From Marixanthomonas spongiae (GTDB lineage Bacteria; Bacteroidota; Bacteroidia; Flavobacteriales; Flavobacteriaceae): a DNA stretch of 64,000 nt. The translations under genes and the position numbers were made by a program. Below the pieces are notes generated by a model. That model was not told the DNA's origin, did no database searches, and saw only the letters and a program-made list of their open reading frames with translations. Each line of letters opens with the position of its first letter. The first letter of the stretch is position 1. The stretch spans positions 62,001-126,000 of the forward strand of contig NZ_QEHR01000002.1 of assembly GCF_003095375.1 (NCBI RefSeq), given 5' to 3'. Positions 27,067 through 35,451 of this stretch are shown in pieces.

Positions 27067-28113
27067 ATGCTTACAGGTAGAAAAATACTAGTATATGGAG
27101 TAGGGGCTGTTGTAGGAGCCTATTTCCTGTTTTTAGGGTTGATTGAAGCAAAAGTCTTTTTAGCCCCCTTGGTCACGGCTATACTGTTGGCACTCCTTTT
27201 ATTGCCTCTCTCGCAGTTTATGGAACGAAAGGGACTAAGCTGTGGGTTGACTTCGTTGCTCAATACCCTCTTGTTGTTGCTTATAACTTTCGGGTTCTTA
27301 ACCTTGCTTTCTTTTCAAATTAAGAATTTTGCTGATGACTGGCCTCAGATTAAAGAGTCGTTACAGCCCACCATTGAGCAAGTCACCCATACGATAACTG
27401 CTAATACACCTTTGGATAAGGAAAGTATGGCTATAAACGATGGGCTATTTAAAGATTCCAAAACCGTTGCTGACAAAGCAGGTACTATAATTGGTGCCGT
27501 AATGGGGTATATGGGGAATTTTCTGCTCACGTTTATTTACGTATTCTTTTTGTTGCACTATAGGGAAAGGTTCAAAAAATGTATGTTGCATTTTTTCCCT
27601 AAAGAAAGGAGAAAAAATGTCCATGACATTGTTGTAAAATCGGCACAAGTAGTACCGAAATACCTGCTGGGAAGGTTAATGTTAATTGGGTTTTTATCCG
27701 TGCTGTATGCTGTTGGTCTAGGCATTTCCGGAGTGGACAATTTTATTTTGATCAGTGTCTTGGCAGCGGTTTTTTCGTTGGTACCCTATATTGGCAATAT
27801 CGTTGGCGTGGCGATGGCCATTATTTTGGGATATATAGGAACGGGTGACACCGTAATATTGATAGGGATTATCGTCACTTTTTCGGTGGCACAATTTATC
27901 GAAAGTTATATTTTAGAACCCTATGTGGTAGGAAATAAAGTGGATGTGCACCCTTTTATAGTGATTTTGGCCGTCGTGGTGGGAAATCTTGTATGGGGCT
28001 TAATTGGGATGGTATTGGCCATTCCCATTGTGGCCATTTTAGCAGTTTTAATGCTGCATATCCCGTTGCTTAAACCGCTGGGGGTTTTGTTCAGTAACGA
28101 AGACTTTGAATAA
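27067..28113 (+). CDS. AI-2E family transporter (PerM/YdiK-like)
   Basis: The 348-residue protein has seven or eight transmembrane helices and the family pattern: two N-terminal helices, LLLLPLSQFMERKGLSCGLTSLLNTLLLLL, a soluble segment at about 95-145, then YMGNFLLTFIYVFFLLHYRERF and the strongly conserved PYIGNIVGVAMAIILGYI plus ESYILEPYVVGNKVDVHPFIVILAVVVGNLVWGLIGMVLAIPI. Relatives include the AI-2 exporter TqsA and Na+/H+ antiporter-like proteins; the substrate here is unknown. It is a single gene. Confidence 0.87.
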   Translation: MLTGRKILVYGVGAVVGAYFLFLGLIEAKVFLAPLVTAILLALLLLPLSQFMERKGLSCGLTSLLNTLLLLLITFGFLTLLSFQIKNFADDWPQIKESLQPTIEQVTHTITANTPLDKESMAINDGLFKDSKTVADKAGTIIGAVMGYMGNFLLTFIYVFFLLHYRERFKKCMLHFFPKERRKNVHDIVVKSAQVVPKYLLGRLMLIGFLSVLYAVGLGISGVDNFILISVLAAVFSLVPYIGNIVGVAMAIILGYIGTGDTVILIGIIVTFSVAQFIESYILEPYVVGNKVDVHPFIVILAVVVGNLVWGLIGMVLAIPIVAILAVLMLHIPLLKPLGVLFSNEDFE

Positions 28114-28269
28114 AAACCTTCTTAAAAATAGAAGTGGTTTTGTCTTTGCGAAAGGCAAGGTTTTATGTGGTTTAGCAAAGCATACATTTCATATTGGCCG
28201 TCCTGCTTAATTTCTTGAACGTATGGTAGTTTTGAATGCCGCCAAGAATACTAAAAAAGTTAAAAGTGT

Positions 28270-28655
28270 GTGGTCGGTTGCTGCAAGAAAAGCAGCGACA
28301 ACAAAAGGAATGCATGATGTTGTTTGAAAAAGAGCGACTAAAAACCTTTATCTCGCCATGCTAAAATAGCAAATGATGCCCGGCTCAAAACTCAAATAAA
28401 CGATTTAACACACATCTTAAAAATGACGCCCAGTGGGATGGTTTTTTCACTCATCTTGAAGAATTAAATCGCGGTTTTCTTACGATGTTCATGGCTAAAC
28501 ACAAAAAACTTACTTCTAACGATATTCAATTTTTAACGTTACTATATATGAATTTAAGTTATAAAAAAATACCATCGTTTTTAAACATTACTTCTCGACC
28601 TTGCCAAAAACAAAAAGAATACATTTCTATGTATGCCTATCTTTCAGCGATTTAA
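28270..28655 (+). pseudogene. decayed third copy of the TPR-LuxR regulator
   Basis: The stretch matches the C-terminal ~150 residues of the regulator at 6091: first RLLQEKQRQQKE and LFEKERLK, then in another frame DARLKTQINDL, QWDGFFTHLEELNRGF, MAKHKKLTSNDIQFLT, YMNLSYKKIPSFLNIT and a final YAYLSAI before the stop. Stops and frame changes interrupt it near 28350-28420, and the conserved helix-turn-helix residues CRKRKERI have become PCQKQKEYI. The N-terminal signal, TPR and membrane parts are not recognisable. It stands directly before the second FG-GAP gene, as its intact relative does at 6091-7919, so the whole module was duplicated and the regulator lost. Confidence 0.85.
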
Positions 28656-28680
28656 TCGAATTTGTCTCCTTTTGTTATGT

Positions 28681-28700
28681 ACATGTCACGAAATGTCTAA
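28681..28700 (+). promoter_or_regulatory. conserved 20-bp candidate operator (copy 2)
   Basis: ACATGTCACGAAATGTCTAA is identical to 7768-7787 and stands 26 bp after the pseudogene stop, 248 bp before the FG-GAP gene. It has survived while the regulator next to it decayed, which suggests it is still bound, probably by a paralogous regulator. Confidence 0.55.
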
Positions 28701-28948
28701 GTGATTTTTTATTAAAAGCCACAACTGACTTCTACATTTATGAATAAGTAATTTTTTTGTTAATCAGAAGCAAAGCAGGGAGTGTTTAAAAAGGTGAAGG
28801 TTTTTTTTACTTCTTAATAGTAGCGTACCTAAGCAGACTCTTTTACTTTATAGTTGTTTACTGCAATCGAATGATCATTTTCGATTCCTTTTAGGCATCC
28901 CTGTTTTCTTATGATCAAAATATGTAACCAATTATAAATTTTAAATAT

Positions 28949-30445
28949 ATGATCAACAAGATGAATACTACAAAGACGATTACTGTGCTTTTGTGTTTTT
29001 TAGCCAGTGTAACAGGCACTGCTCAATTTGAACAAGTGACCAAAGTTGTTAGTGAAGATAGGGAAGGTCGAGCTGAATACGGAACCGCTGTGGCTATAAA
29101 TGAAAATTTTGCTATTGTAGGGGCTTCAAGGGAAAATATTGCATCAGGAGCTGCTTATGTTTATGCAAAGGATAATGAGGGCGAATGGAGTTTTATGCAA
29201 AAACTAGCTGCGACCGATCCCAATAATGGAGCAGAATATGGCGGCGGAGCAGCCTTTGTTGATGACTACGTAGTAGTTGCAGCAGGAAGAGCCGATGTAG
29301 AAGGGGTTATACGTGCAGGCGCATTATATGTGTACGAACAAAATAACAACGCTTGGCAATTAAACGCCAAGTTAATTGCTTCAGATTATAGCAGTGATGC
29401 CAAGATGGGGATGAACCCTACGTCCCTAGCCGCAGAAAATAATACCATAGTTGCAGGTGCGCCAGGAGAAAATACTTGGACAGGCGCTGTGTATATATTT
29501 ACTGAGGAAGAAGGTACTTGGACAGAAACACAAAAAATAACGGCTCCCAACCCACAATCACCAGATGCCTTTGGGATAGGAGTTGCACTATCGGGTAATC
29601 AATTAGCAATCGGTTCCGATAAGGCTAACGGCCTTAAAGGAGCGGTGTTTATGTATACCAAAAACAATGAGGGGATATGGGAGTATGACCAAACACTTGT
29701 AGCATCAGACGGTGTGGCAGAAGATTACTTCGGAAATTCTATTAGCATTTTAAACGATCAAATGGTCATAGGGGCTTATGGTGTAAATAATGAATTGGGC
29801 AAAGCCTATATATTTGAAAAAAACTCAGAAGGAATTTGGGAAGAAGTGCAAATGGTAATGAGCGACCCTACAACGGATAGAACACAATTTGGATGGTCAA
29901 CCGATATTCAAGAAGATATGATTATGGTGTCAGCACCACATATTTATGGTAATGAAGTGGGTGAAGTTTTTATGTATAAAAAAACCGCCTCAGGTATATG
30001 GGTAGAAGATCAAAGAATACAGGGGGTTGATACGGGAGTCGAAGACTTTTATGGATGGTGCGTAGCTATGTTTGAAGATCACGTTATTGTGGGAGCACCA
30101 CGTGAAGACCATGATATAAATGGAGCTAATGAAATAGGAGATGCAGGAGCGGCTTATATATTTAAAGATCCAACTTTATTAGGTGGAGAAAATAATGAAG
30201 CGCTTGCTAATCAAATACGCTTATATCCTAACCCAACCCAGAACAACTTACATATAGAAAGTCAGTTAAATGCAATAACTCAACTAAAGGTCTATACCAT
30301 AGGTGGCGTATTGCTGCAAGAGGTTAATGCAGTAAACAGAAACAATATAACATTAAATACATCAAGCTATAGCAGTGGGGTTTATTTTATGCATGTGACT
30401 TTAGAAGACGGTTCAGTGCATATTCAGAAAATAGGTAAAAAGTAA
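28949..30445 (+). CDS. T9SS-exported FG-GAP repeat protein (copy 2)
   Basis: The 498-residue protein is a close paralogue of that at 7919, with the same signal peptide type (start possibly at 28961, MNTTKTITVLLCFLASVTGTAQ), the same seven-blade FG-GAP propeller and the same T9SS sorting domain (LYPNPTQNNLHIESQ ... GVYFMHVTLEDGSVHIQKIGKK). The DNA of the last ~70 bases is much more alike between the copies than the rest. A surface-exposed binding role is inferred. The regulator that should precede it is a pseudogene. A terminator follows. Confidence 0.85.
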   Translation: MINKMNTTKTITVLLCFLASVTGTAQFEQVTKVVSEDREGRAEYGTAVAINENFAIVGASRENIASGAAYVYAKDNEGEWSFMQKLAATDPNNGAEYGGGAAFVDDYVVVAAGRADVEGVIRAGALYVYEQNNNAWQLNAKLIASDYSSDAKMGMNPTSLAAENNTIVAGAPGENTWTGAVYIFTEEEGTWTETQKITAPNPQSPDAFGIGVALSGNQLAIGSDKANGLKGAVFMYTKNNEGIWEYDQTLVASDGVAEDYFGNSISILNDQMVIGAYGVNNELGKAYIFEKNSEGIWEEVQMVMSDPTTDRTQFGWSTDIQEDMIMVSAPHIYGNEVGEVFMYKKTASGIWVEDQRIQGVDTGVEDFYGWCVAMFEDHVIVGAPREDHDINGANEIGDAGAAYIFKDPTLLGGENNEALANQIRLYPNPTQNNLHIESQLNAITQLKVYTIGGVLLQEVNAVNRNNITLNTSSYSSGVYFMHVTLEDGSVHIQKIGKK

Positions 30446-30481
30446 GGCAAGAGCATACCATTTTCAGACTTAGAACAAAAG

Positions 30482-30510
30482 ATACCTCGAAAACCCTTCG
30501 GGGTATTTTT
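30482..30510 (+). terminator. rho-independent terminator
   Basis: ATACCTCGAA (30482-30491) pairs with TTCGGGGTAT (30497-30506) with one T-G pair, loop AACCC, followed by T. It ends FG-GAP copy 2. The remaining gap to 30775 shows no further gene. Confidence 0.85.
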
Positions 30511-30775
30511 ATTATGCGTGAGCTGTGAGGAAGGCTGTACAGATTTTGAATAAACCTAAGTGTTTTTTTTTAAATTTTCCGCGCATTACAGCCACAGGTT
30601 TAGCAAGGTGCCCAGCTAATTGTCACCAGTAAAGAAAAAATTCCCTTTATGGCTAAAGAAATTGGATAAACCAATATTTTTCGGGGCTAACCCCATTAAC
30701 TACTTGTGTATCGTTATATTTTTGATAGGCCATAACCGAGCATTTTCAAGTTGAACTTAGAGTGTTTTTTTGGGT

Positions 30776-32119
30776 TTAATCTTTTCGTTTGTATTTGTCC
30801 TGTATAAATTCAAAGTACATATAGCCAAACCGGTCAAACCAATCTTCTACCCCGTACTGGGCTTCACATTCACTGAGTTTCAGCATGGCGTCGGAAAGGC
30901 TTTGTAGTAATTCGGCATACTTTTTATCATACGCTTGTTCCAGTTCGGTAATGGACTTTTCTATTTTTCGGCGTTCTGCCTGCCAGGCCATGCCCGACAC
31001 CCCATGAATTCCGGAAGCATTGTCGCCAAAAGAAAGTGCTGCGTTTGAAAACGTTTTGGTGCATTTATAAATGGTGGACAGTTGTTCAAAGAGGTAGCGT
31101 ACATTGTTAAATTGTTCGCGGGCATTGAGAAAACATCCGGCACAGTTGCTATCGTCCTCAAACCCGGCATCGGTAGTGGGCAAGGCGCAAAATGACGGAA
31201 TACGGGGTTCGCCGGGAGGCGGGGTGGAATTGATACATGCTCCTAAACCGGTATAGCTTTTATAGAGGTTGACCGCATTGTCCAAAAAGTCCTTGATGCT
31301 TTTCAATTTAGAATTTAGGTCCTCTATATCATCAGAAGGATCATAGCCGTCGCCCAGTCCTTTTTTCAATGCGCTTTCAAACGTTCCGTTCTCCAAGTCT
31401 TCCCCGTTAAAATATTGATCCTGATGAAAAAAACCGGGTGTGGCCGTATCTTGAGCGAGCCCTTGCAGCGGGATGGAAATCAATCCTATTACTATCGCTG
31501 CTTTACGTCCCATTAACTTGCCCGCCAAAACACCAATGACCAAGATAGCGATGCCCAAGATGATATAGAGCCATATATTTGAGTTGCCCGATGAAGCTAT
31601 GGGGGTGTCCATTTCGGCACCTGCTTTCATATTGCTTTCCTTGATTTTGGTAAACGGACTGCCCAAATAGGTTTTATGGGGTTTGCTCGCCTGAACGATA
31701 ATGGAGTAGTTGATCTTTTCCCTGGAAGGGGAGTTGATTTTGAGGCCAAATGAACTATACGCCCTTATTTTAAAATGAACGATGCCGTCTTTGGCCGTTT
31801 GGGTAGATTGCAGTTCTACCACGTCCTTCCAATTATCGTTTACTAAGGTCACCTCTAGCGGCTGTTGGTTTGATAGAGCTTTAACCAGCACATCCACAAA
31901 CTGAAACATATCGTGCCCTTTTACGTAATAGTATTTGGTAGCATCTACCGAGCCTAGGGTAGCGAGGAACTTACCGCCTTCGTGTCCTTTTCGGGTGTCT
32001 TTTTGCAGCTGTAATTTAATAGGTTCTATTTCCTTGTCAAGCGTGTAAGGTTGGGCGAAACATTTCAGTATTCCGAAGCACAAAAAACTAATCAGGAACA
32101 TGGTTTTCAATGGTTTCAT
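30776..32119 (-). CDS. orphan exported membrane protein
   Basis: The protein has 447 residues. A signal peptide (about 1-22, ending CFAQ) precedes a beta-rich domain (25-165). A hydrophobic helix follows at about 180-200 (SNIWLYIILGIAILVIGVLAGKLMG), then a second hydrophobic stretch ending SIPLQGLAQ, and a C-terminal helical domain (about 235-447) with cysteines (GACINSTPPPG, FCALP, NCAGCFLNAREQF, YKCTKTF). I recognise no family. The first domain would be periplasmic; the location of the second is unclear, because the second hydrophobic stretch could be cleaved or span the membrane. It is a single gene. Confidence 0.6.
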   Translation of the reverse strand: MKPLKTMFLISFLCFGILKCFAQPYTLDKEIEPIKLQLQKDTRKGHEGGKFLATLGSVDATKYYYVKGHDMFQFVDVLVKALSNQQPLEVTLVNDNWKDVVELQSTQTAKDGIVHFKIRAYSSFGLKINSPSREKINYSIIVQASKPHKTYLGSPFTKIKESNMKAGAEMDTPIASSGNSNIWLYIILGIAILVIGVLAGKLMGRKAAIVIGLISIPLQGLAQDTATPGFFHQDQYFNGEDLENGTFESALKKGLGDGYDPSDDIEDLNSKLKSIKDFLDNAVNLYKSYTGLGACINSTPPPGEPRIPSFCALPTTDAGFEDDSNCAGCFLNAREQFNNVRYLFEQLSTIYKCTKTFSNAALSFGDNASGIHGVSGMAWQAERRKIEKSITELEQAYDKKYAELLQSLSDAMLKLSECEAQYGVEDWFDRFGYMYFEFIQDKYKRKD

Positions 32120-32301
32120 AGGGTGCAGTCTTTGTTTGCTTTAGTCCAATAACGGTTCGTGGAGGTACGCGCATAAAAGTCAGTCTTATTGCAAATCCTC
32201 TGTTAAAGTTGCAGAGATAATTTACATCACCTTTGTAAAAAAGCGTCCTTTTTTAGGTAGCAAGTTGTTAGTCAGAGTGTTGGTGGTCGCTATGAAAAAG
32301 A

Positions 32302-33156
32302 TCAAGTTGTGGCTAAGGATTGAAACGCATTTATCCAGACTGCTTTTTCAATGGCGGTTAACTTTAGGAAAGGATAGTGTTCCGGGTTGAATTGCGAAGG
32401 GCATATCCCCATATACTTTTTAAAATCGTTAGAATAATGAGCGCTATCATAAAAATAAAACGGTGCCGAAGTTGAAGTATAGTGCAGTTCTTCTTCTTTA
32501 AGCGAGGAAAAGATAAAATTGTACCGAATAATCTTCATATATACAGATGGGGGAATACCTACCATGGCTTTAAATTTTTTCTGAAAATACCGTTTGCTTA
32601 CCTGTAGTTTCTGTATCAGTTCTTTGAGCTTAATTTCGCCTTTGCTTTGTACGATTATATCAATGGTAGTATCCACAAAATTAAAACGTGGGGTCACCTC
32701 ATTCAGTTGTGCTATAAACAGCGCGTCTAATTCCCTTATGTTTTCAGCGGTGGTATTGGTCTTAAAACGGGCTTGAAAGGAAGCGCCCAATCGTCCCTTA
32801 AATAAGGATACAGGGTTGGCTCCCGTATTTATTAGGGTTGAAACATCTATCTTAAACAAATGGTATAAGGCTGTGGGTTTGAGGCAGGCTACTACAGCTT
32901 TCAGATGATTGCCGGAATAGCACATGTAATACGGAAGGGTAGTTTGTGCATTTACATAAAACCTTTCGGTGGTGTAGGTGTATTCATCTATTTTTATTTG
33001 CATATTACCGCTGGACTGAAACCCCATAAAACTACAGCCGGTAGGAAGGCTTAAATGTTTAATGGTTTCATTGGGCTGTTTTTTTTGCCAATTTAGTTCA
33101 AAATAAAAGAGAATGAACGCCTGTAGCCGGGGATGTGCTTCAAAGGTTTTGAACAT
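32302..33156 (-). CDS. AraC family regulator with DUF6597-like N-terminal domain
   Basis: The ATG at 33156 (MFKTFEAHPRLQAFIL) is preferred; a longer frame begins at 33207 with an unusual leader. The 284-residue protein has an N-terminal cupin-like ligand domain of the DUF6597 type (AHPRLQAFILFYFELNW...LPTGCSFMGFQ) and a C-terminal AraC helix-turn-helix region (KLKELIQKLQVSKRYFQKKFKAMVGIPPSVYMKIIRYNF, then YYDSAHYSNDFKKYMGICPSQF-like second helix). These regulators usually sense a small molecule. The divergent neighbour is the HU-like gene at 33449, and the palindrome array in between may be its target. Confidence 0.84.
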   Translation of the reverse strand: MFKTFEAHPRLQAFILFYFELNWQKKQPNETIKHLSLPTGCSFMGFQSSGNMQIKIDEYTYTTERFYVNAQTTLPYYMCYSGNHLKAVVACLKPTALYHLFKIDVSTLINTGANPVSLFKGRLGASFQARFKTNTTAENIRELDALFIAQLNEVTPRFNFVDTTIDIIVQSKGEIKLKELIQKLQVSKRYFQKKFKAMVGIPPSVYMKIIRYNFIFSSLKEEELHYTSTSAPFYFYDSAHYSNDFKKYMGICPSQFNPEHYPFLKLTAIEKAVWINAFQSLATT

Positions 33157-33310
33157 AGTTACTTTAGTTTCTTCCGCTAAGCGGCACGATACCATAAAGT
33201 TACACAATTTAATATAAGAAAAATAACTGTAGGTATGTCCGTATGAAAACTGGGAATCAAGACTTATACGATATTAACGTACACTACCTTAAACTAGTTT
33301 CCCTTATTTA

Positions 33311-33362
33311 TTGTACAACTTTTTCAAATTAGTTGTACAACTTTTTTAAGTATATTGTACAA
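33311..33362. promoter_or_regulatory. array of three TTGTACAA palindromes at 22-bp period
   Basis: TTGTACAA, a perfect 8-bp palindrome, occurs at 33311-33318, 33333-33340 and 33355-33362, each start exactly 22 bp after the last. The spacer after copies 1 and 2 also starts CTTTTTNAA, so the unit is a 22-bp direct repeat. The array lies between the divergent AraC gene (start 33156) and HU-like gene (start 33449). Two DNA turns between copies would place bound dimers on the same face. Confidence 0.7.
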
Positions 33363-33392
33363 TATTTTGTCAAAATACTAAGAAGTTTTGGC

Positions 33393-33413
33393 AAAACTCT
33401 CGGGAGTTTTTAT
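33393..33413 (+). terminator. hairpin with T tail, possible attenuator
   Basis: AAAACTC (33393-33399) pairs with GAGTTTT (33404-33410), loop TCGG, then T and an AT-rich stretch. It lies about 35 bp before the HU-like gene and behind the palindrome array, so it could stop transcription early (attenuation) or end a short leader RNA. Confidence 0.4.
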
Positions 33414-33448
33414 CGAAACAACCGCATGTTTTTAAAAAAGTAACTAGT

Positions 33449-33832
33449 ATGTCCATTTTATACCGTATCAGTAAACGTAAAAACAATATCAATTCAGATG
33501 GGGAGCTCAATTATATACTACAAGCCGTTAGCAGGGGCGAAGTGGATATGGAGCAGTTGAGTTATGAAATAAGCAACGAATGCACCCTCACCCAAACCGA
33601 TGTACATGCGGTACTCGATGCGCTGGGGCGAAAAATGAAGTTACATTTAGAAGATGGTAAAACCGTTTCTTTAGAAAACATAGGTCGGTTTAAGGTGGGG
33701 TTTAAAGGCATCGCCCAACCCACCAAGAGCCTGCTGCGTACCAAAGATATTCAACGTTTCCATATTAATTACCAACCCACGCTAAAACTGAAACGCTGGT
33801 TACAAAAAGGATTGAAACTGGAGAAGGAGTAG
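33449..33832 (+). CDS. HU-HIG type DNA-binding protein
   Basis: The 127-residue protein has the HU-like fold of the HU-HIG family common in Bacteroidota: NYILQAVSRGEVDMEQLSYEISNECTLTQTDVHAVLDAL (N-terminal helices), VSLENIGRFKVGFKG (first beta strands with the conserved GRF turn), then a shortened arm and FHINYQPTLKLKRWLQKGLK. It should bind DNA as a dimer, without the long beta arm of classical HU. A truncated relative lies at 12955, and a second full relative at 34530. The short N-terminal extension (about 15 residues, KRKNNINSDGE) is basic. It is likely controlled by the palindrome array in front of it. Confidence 0.84.
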   Translation: MSILYRISKRKNNINSDGELNYILQAVSRGEVDMEQLSYEISNECTLTQTDVHAVLDALGRKMKLHLEDGKTVSLENIGRFKVGFKGIAQPTKSLLRTKDIQRFHINYQPTLKLKRWLQKGLKLEKE

Positions 33833-34529
33833 CGGCGGTTCTCGGTTTGTCATTCCGAAAGAGCCCGCCTGAACGAGCATACGGGCAGGGCACGGTTGAG
33901 GAATCTATTTGGATTTTTGGATTATTAGATTATTGGAATCTTTACTACTCACTGCTTAAAAGATTCTTCCCTTCGCTGCGCTGCGTTCAGAATGACAAGG
34001 ACTGTCATTCCGAAGGAGGTACGACTGAGGAATCTATGGTTGGACACTTAGTATATTTGATTATTGGTAGGTTAGATTATTACTAATCTTTTTTCAAATT
34101 ACACCTACCACCTGTCATACTGAACTCGTTTCAGCATCATTTAGCATCAAATCCCCCCTTGAGGCGTTGTGCTGAGCTCGTCGAAGTAGGGGCTACGGGG
34201 GGTGTTCAACTAGATACTTTTTTCCGCTGCACTTCACTAAGCCTGACAAGAACACTTAAGGAATTGCTCTAAGAGGATACAGTCCGGTGTCGTCCGTAAA
34301 ACATTTTTTTTTCAAATAAAGCTATTTTTAGGTCAATTTTAAATACCAATTTAAAAACGAAAGCGCTTGTTATAATTGCGGTTTCAGAAGATTTTATAAT
34401 GTACATATTGATAAGTTAGTTAATAACTGATACTGTTATTTGTTTTTAATTACTCATCCTTTACTATTTTAGTAGTTCCAAAGCAATAGTGCTGCGGACG
34501 CCTGAGAAAAAGGGCGAAATTTAATACCA
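33833..34529. repeat. gene-free spacer with dispersed genome repeats
   Basis: Two partial copies of the dispersed motif GTCATTCCGAA..GAGG..GA.GAGGAATCTAT lie at about 33848-33909 and 34013-34036, and a TGAGCTCGTCGAAGTAGGGG-like element at about 34172-34190. Such GAGGAATCTAT and CTCGTCGAAG phrases are typical interspersed repeats of Bacteroidota genomes. Nothing coding is convincing. The last 200 bp are AT-rich and should hold the promoter for the gene at 34530. Confidence 0.6.
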
Positions 34530-34919
34530 TTGTATATGGTTGTATTAAAAACAGTGGAGCGAAAGAATCCACAAGACTTAACGGCCCCGCCTAAATATTA
34601 CACGCAGGCCGTTGCAAATGGATTTGTCGATCTAGAACGATTGGCATATCTTGTTTCTAACCAATGTACCGTTCGCGAGGCCGATTGCCTGGCGGTGCTC
34701 AATGCCTTACAGCACAATGTAATGGATGAGTTAAAGCAGGGCCGCATCGTACAACTGGGTTCGTTGGGTAACTTTCAAATTGGCGTACGCTCTGAAGGAG
34801 CCGAAGTCGAGGCAGAAGTCACCAACAACCAGGTGAAATCGGCACACGTGAACTTCCGGCCGGGAAAACGGATCCGGAATATGTTGCAGACCTTGCAATA
34901 TAAATTGGTAGCAGGCTAG
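34530..34919 (+). CDS. HU-HIG type DNA-binding protein (second)
   Basis: The 129-residue protein is a diverged paralogue of that at 33449. It shows YYTQAVANGFVDLERLAYLVSNQCTVREADCLAVLNAL, then RIVQLGSLGNFQIGVRSEG and a C-terminal HVNFRPGKRIRNMLQTLQYKL. The GSLGNF turn and the NFRPGKRIR motif are typical of the HU-HIG proteins of Bacteroidota. Nucleoid or regulatory DNA binding is inferred from the fold. It is followed by a good terminator, so it is transcribed alone. Confidence 0.84.
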   Translation: MYMVVLKTVERKNPQDLTAPPKYYTQAVANGFVDLERLAYLVSNQCTVREADCLAVLNALQHNVMDELKQGRIVQLGSLGNFQIGVRSEGAEVEAEVTNNQVKSAHVNFRPGKRIRNMLQTLQYKLVAG

Positions 34920-34956
34920 ACACTTGCGTTCTTGATTAGTGTTTACTAATCATGTT

Positions 34957-34994
34957 GAGAGTCCTAAACACGTTGTTTAGGGCTTTCTTTTTTT
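34957..34994 (+). terminator. rho-independent terminator
   Basis: GAGAGTCCTAAACA (34957-34970) pairs with TGTTTAGGGCTTTC (34974-34987), with two G-T pairs and loop CGT, followed by seven T. A second small hairpin (GATTAGT...ACTAATC, 34934-34951) precedes it. Confidence 0.85.
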
Positions 34995-35087
34995 ATATAC
35001 CTTTCATGTAAAATTGGCGCTTAGATTTATGGTGTCGCCGGTTAATAAACAATACTTTATACGTCAATCCTGTCTAAAAGGTTAAGT

Positions 35088-35335
35088 TGTTCATTTTTTC
35101 CATTGATGAAAAAACCCTTCGACAAGCTCAGGATAAACCAAGCAAAAAAATCTAGGCTTACCCCTCGACTTGGCTCGGGACAGGCTTCACTTTATCTAAA
35201 TTTTTTGCTCATCCCCTAAATTTTAGAAACTCGCTTTTAAAAATAGTGCTTTGCAATCCTATTTTGGATGGCTCAAACAGCCTAAAATTTTACGGGGACT
35301 TCACTTCAAATTTTACGATATACTTTCGATAGGCC
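35088..35335 (+). repeat. ~248-bp dispersed repeat, copy A (left border of accessory island)
   Basis: From TGTTCATTTTTTCCATTGAT to TTTCGATAGGCC this stretch matches 41496-41742 in the same orientation, nearly identical over the first ~120 bp and about 70-75% after that. It includes ACCAAGCAAAAAAATCTAGG, CTCGACTTGGCTCGGGACAG and GCTCAAACAGCCTAAAAT. A 15-bp piece (TGGCTCAAACAGCCT) recurs inverted at 13231-13245. No reading frame or transposase is present. Confidence 0.85.
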
Positions 35336-35451
35336 AGAAGGGGATTTTATAATAAATAACGTTACTAGTTAATAGTGTCGTCAAATAAAAGCAATTCAGT
35401 ATTAACCTCTTTTCAGGATCAGGCAGGTGGTGCGTACTACTAAATAAAAAA

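Noticed and set aside
33311-33362. Possible minimal CRISPR array
   Set aside because: The 8-bp repeat is much shorter than a CRISPR repeat, spacers are partly alike, and no cas gene is present.
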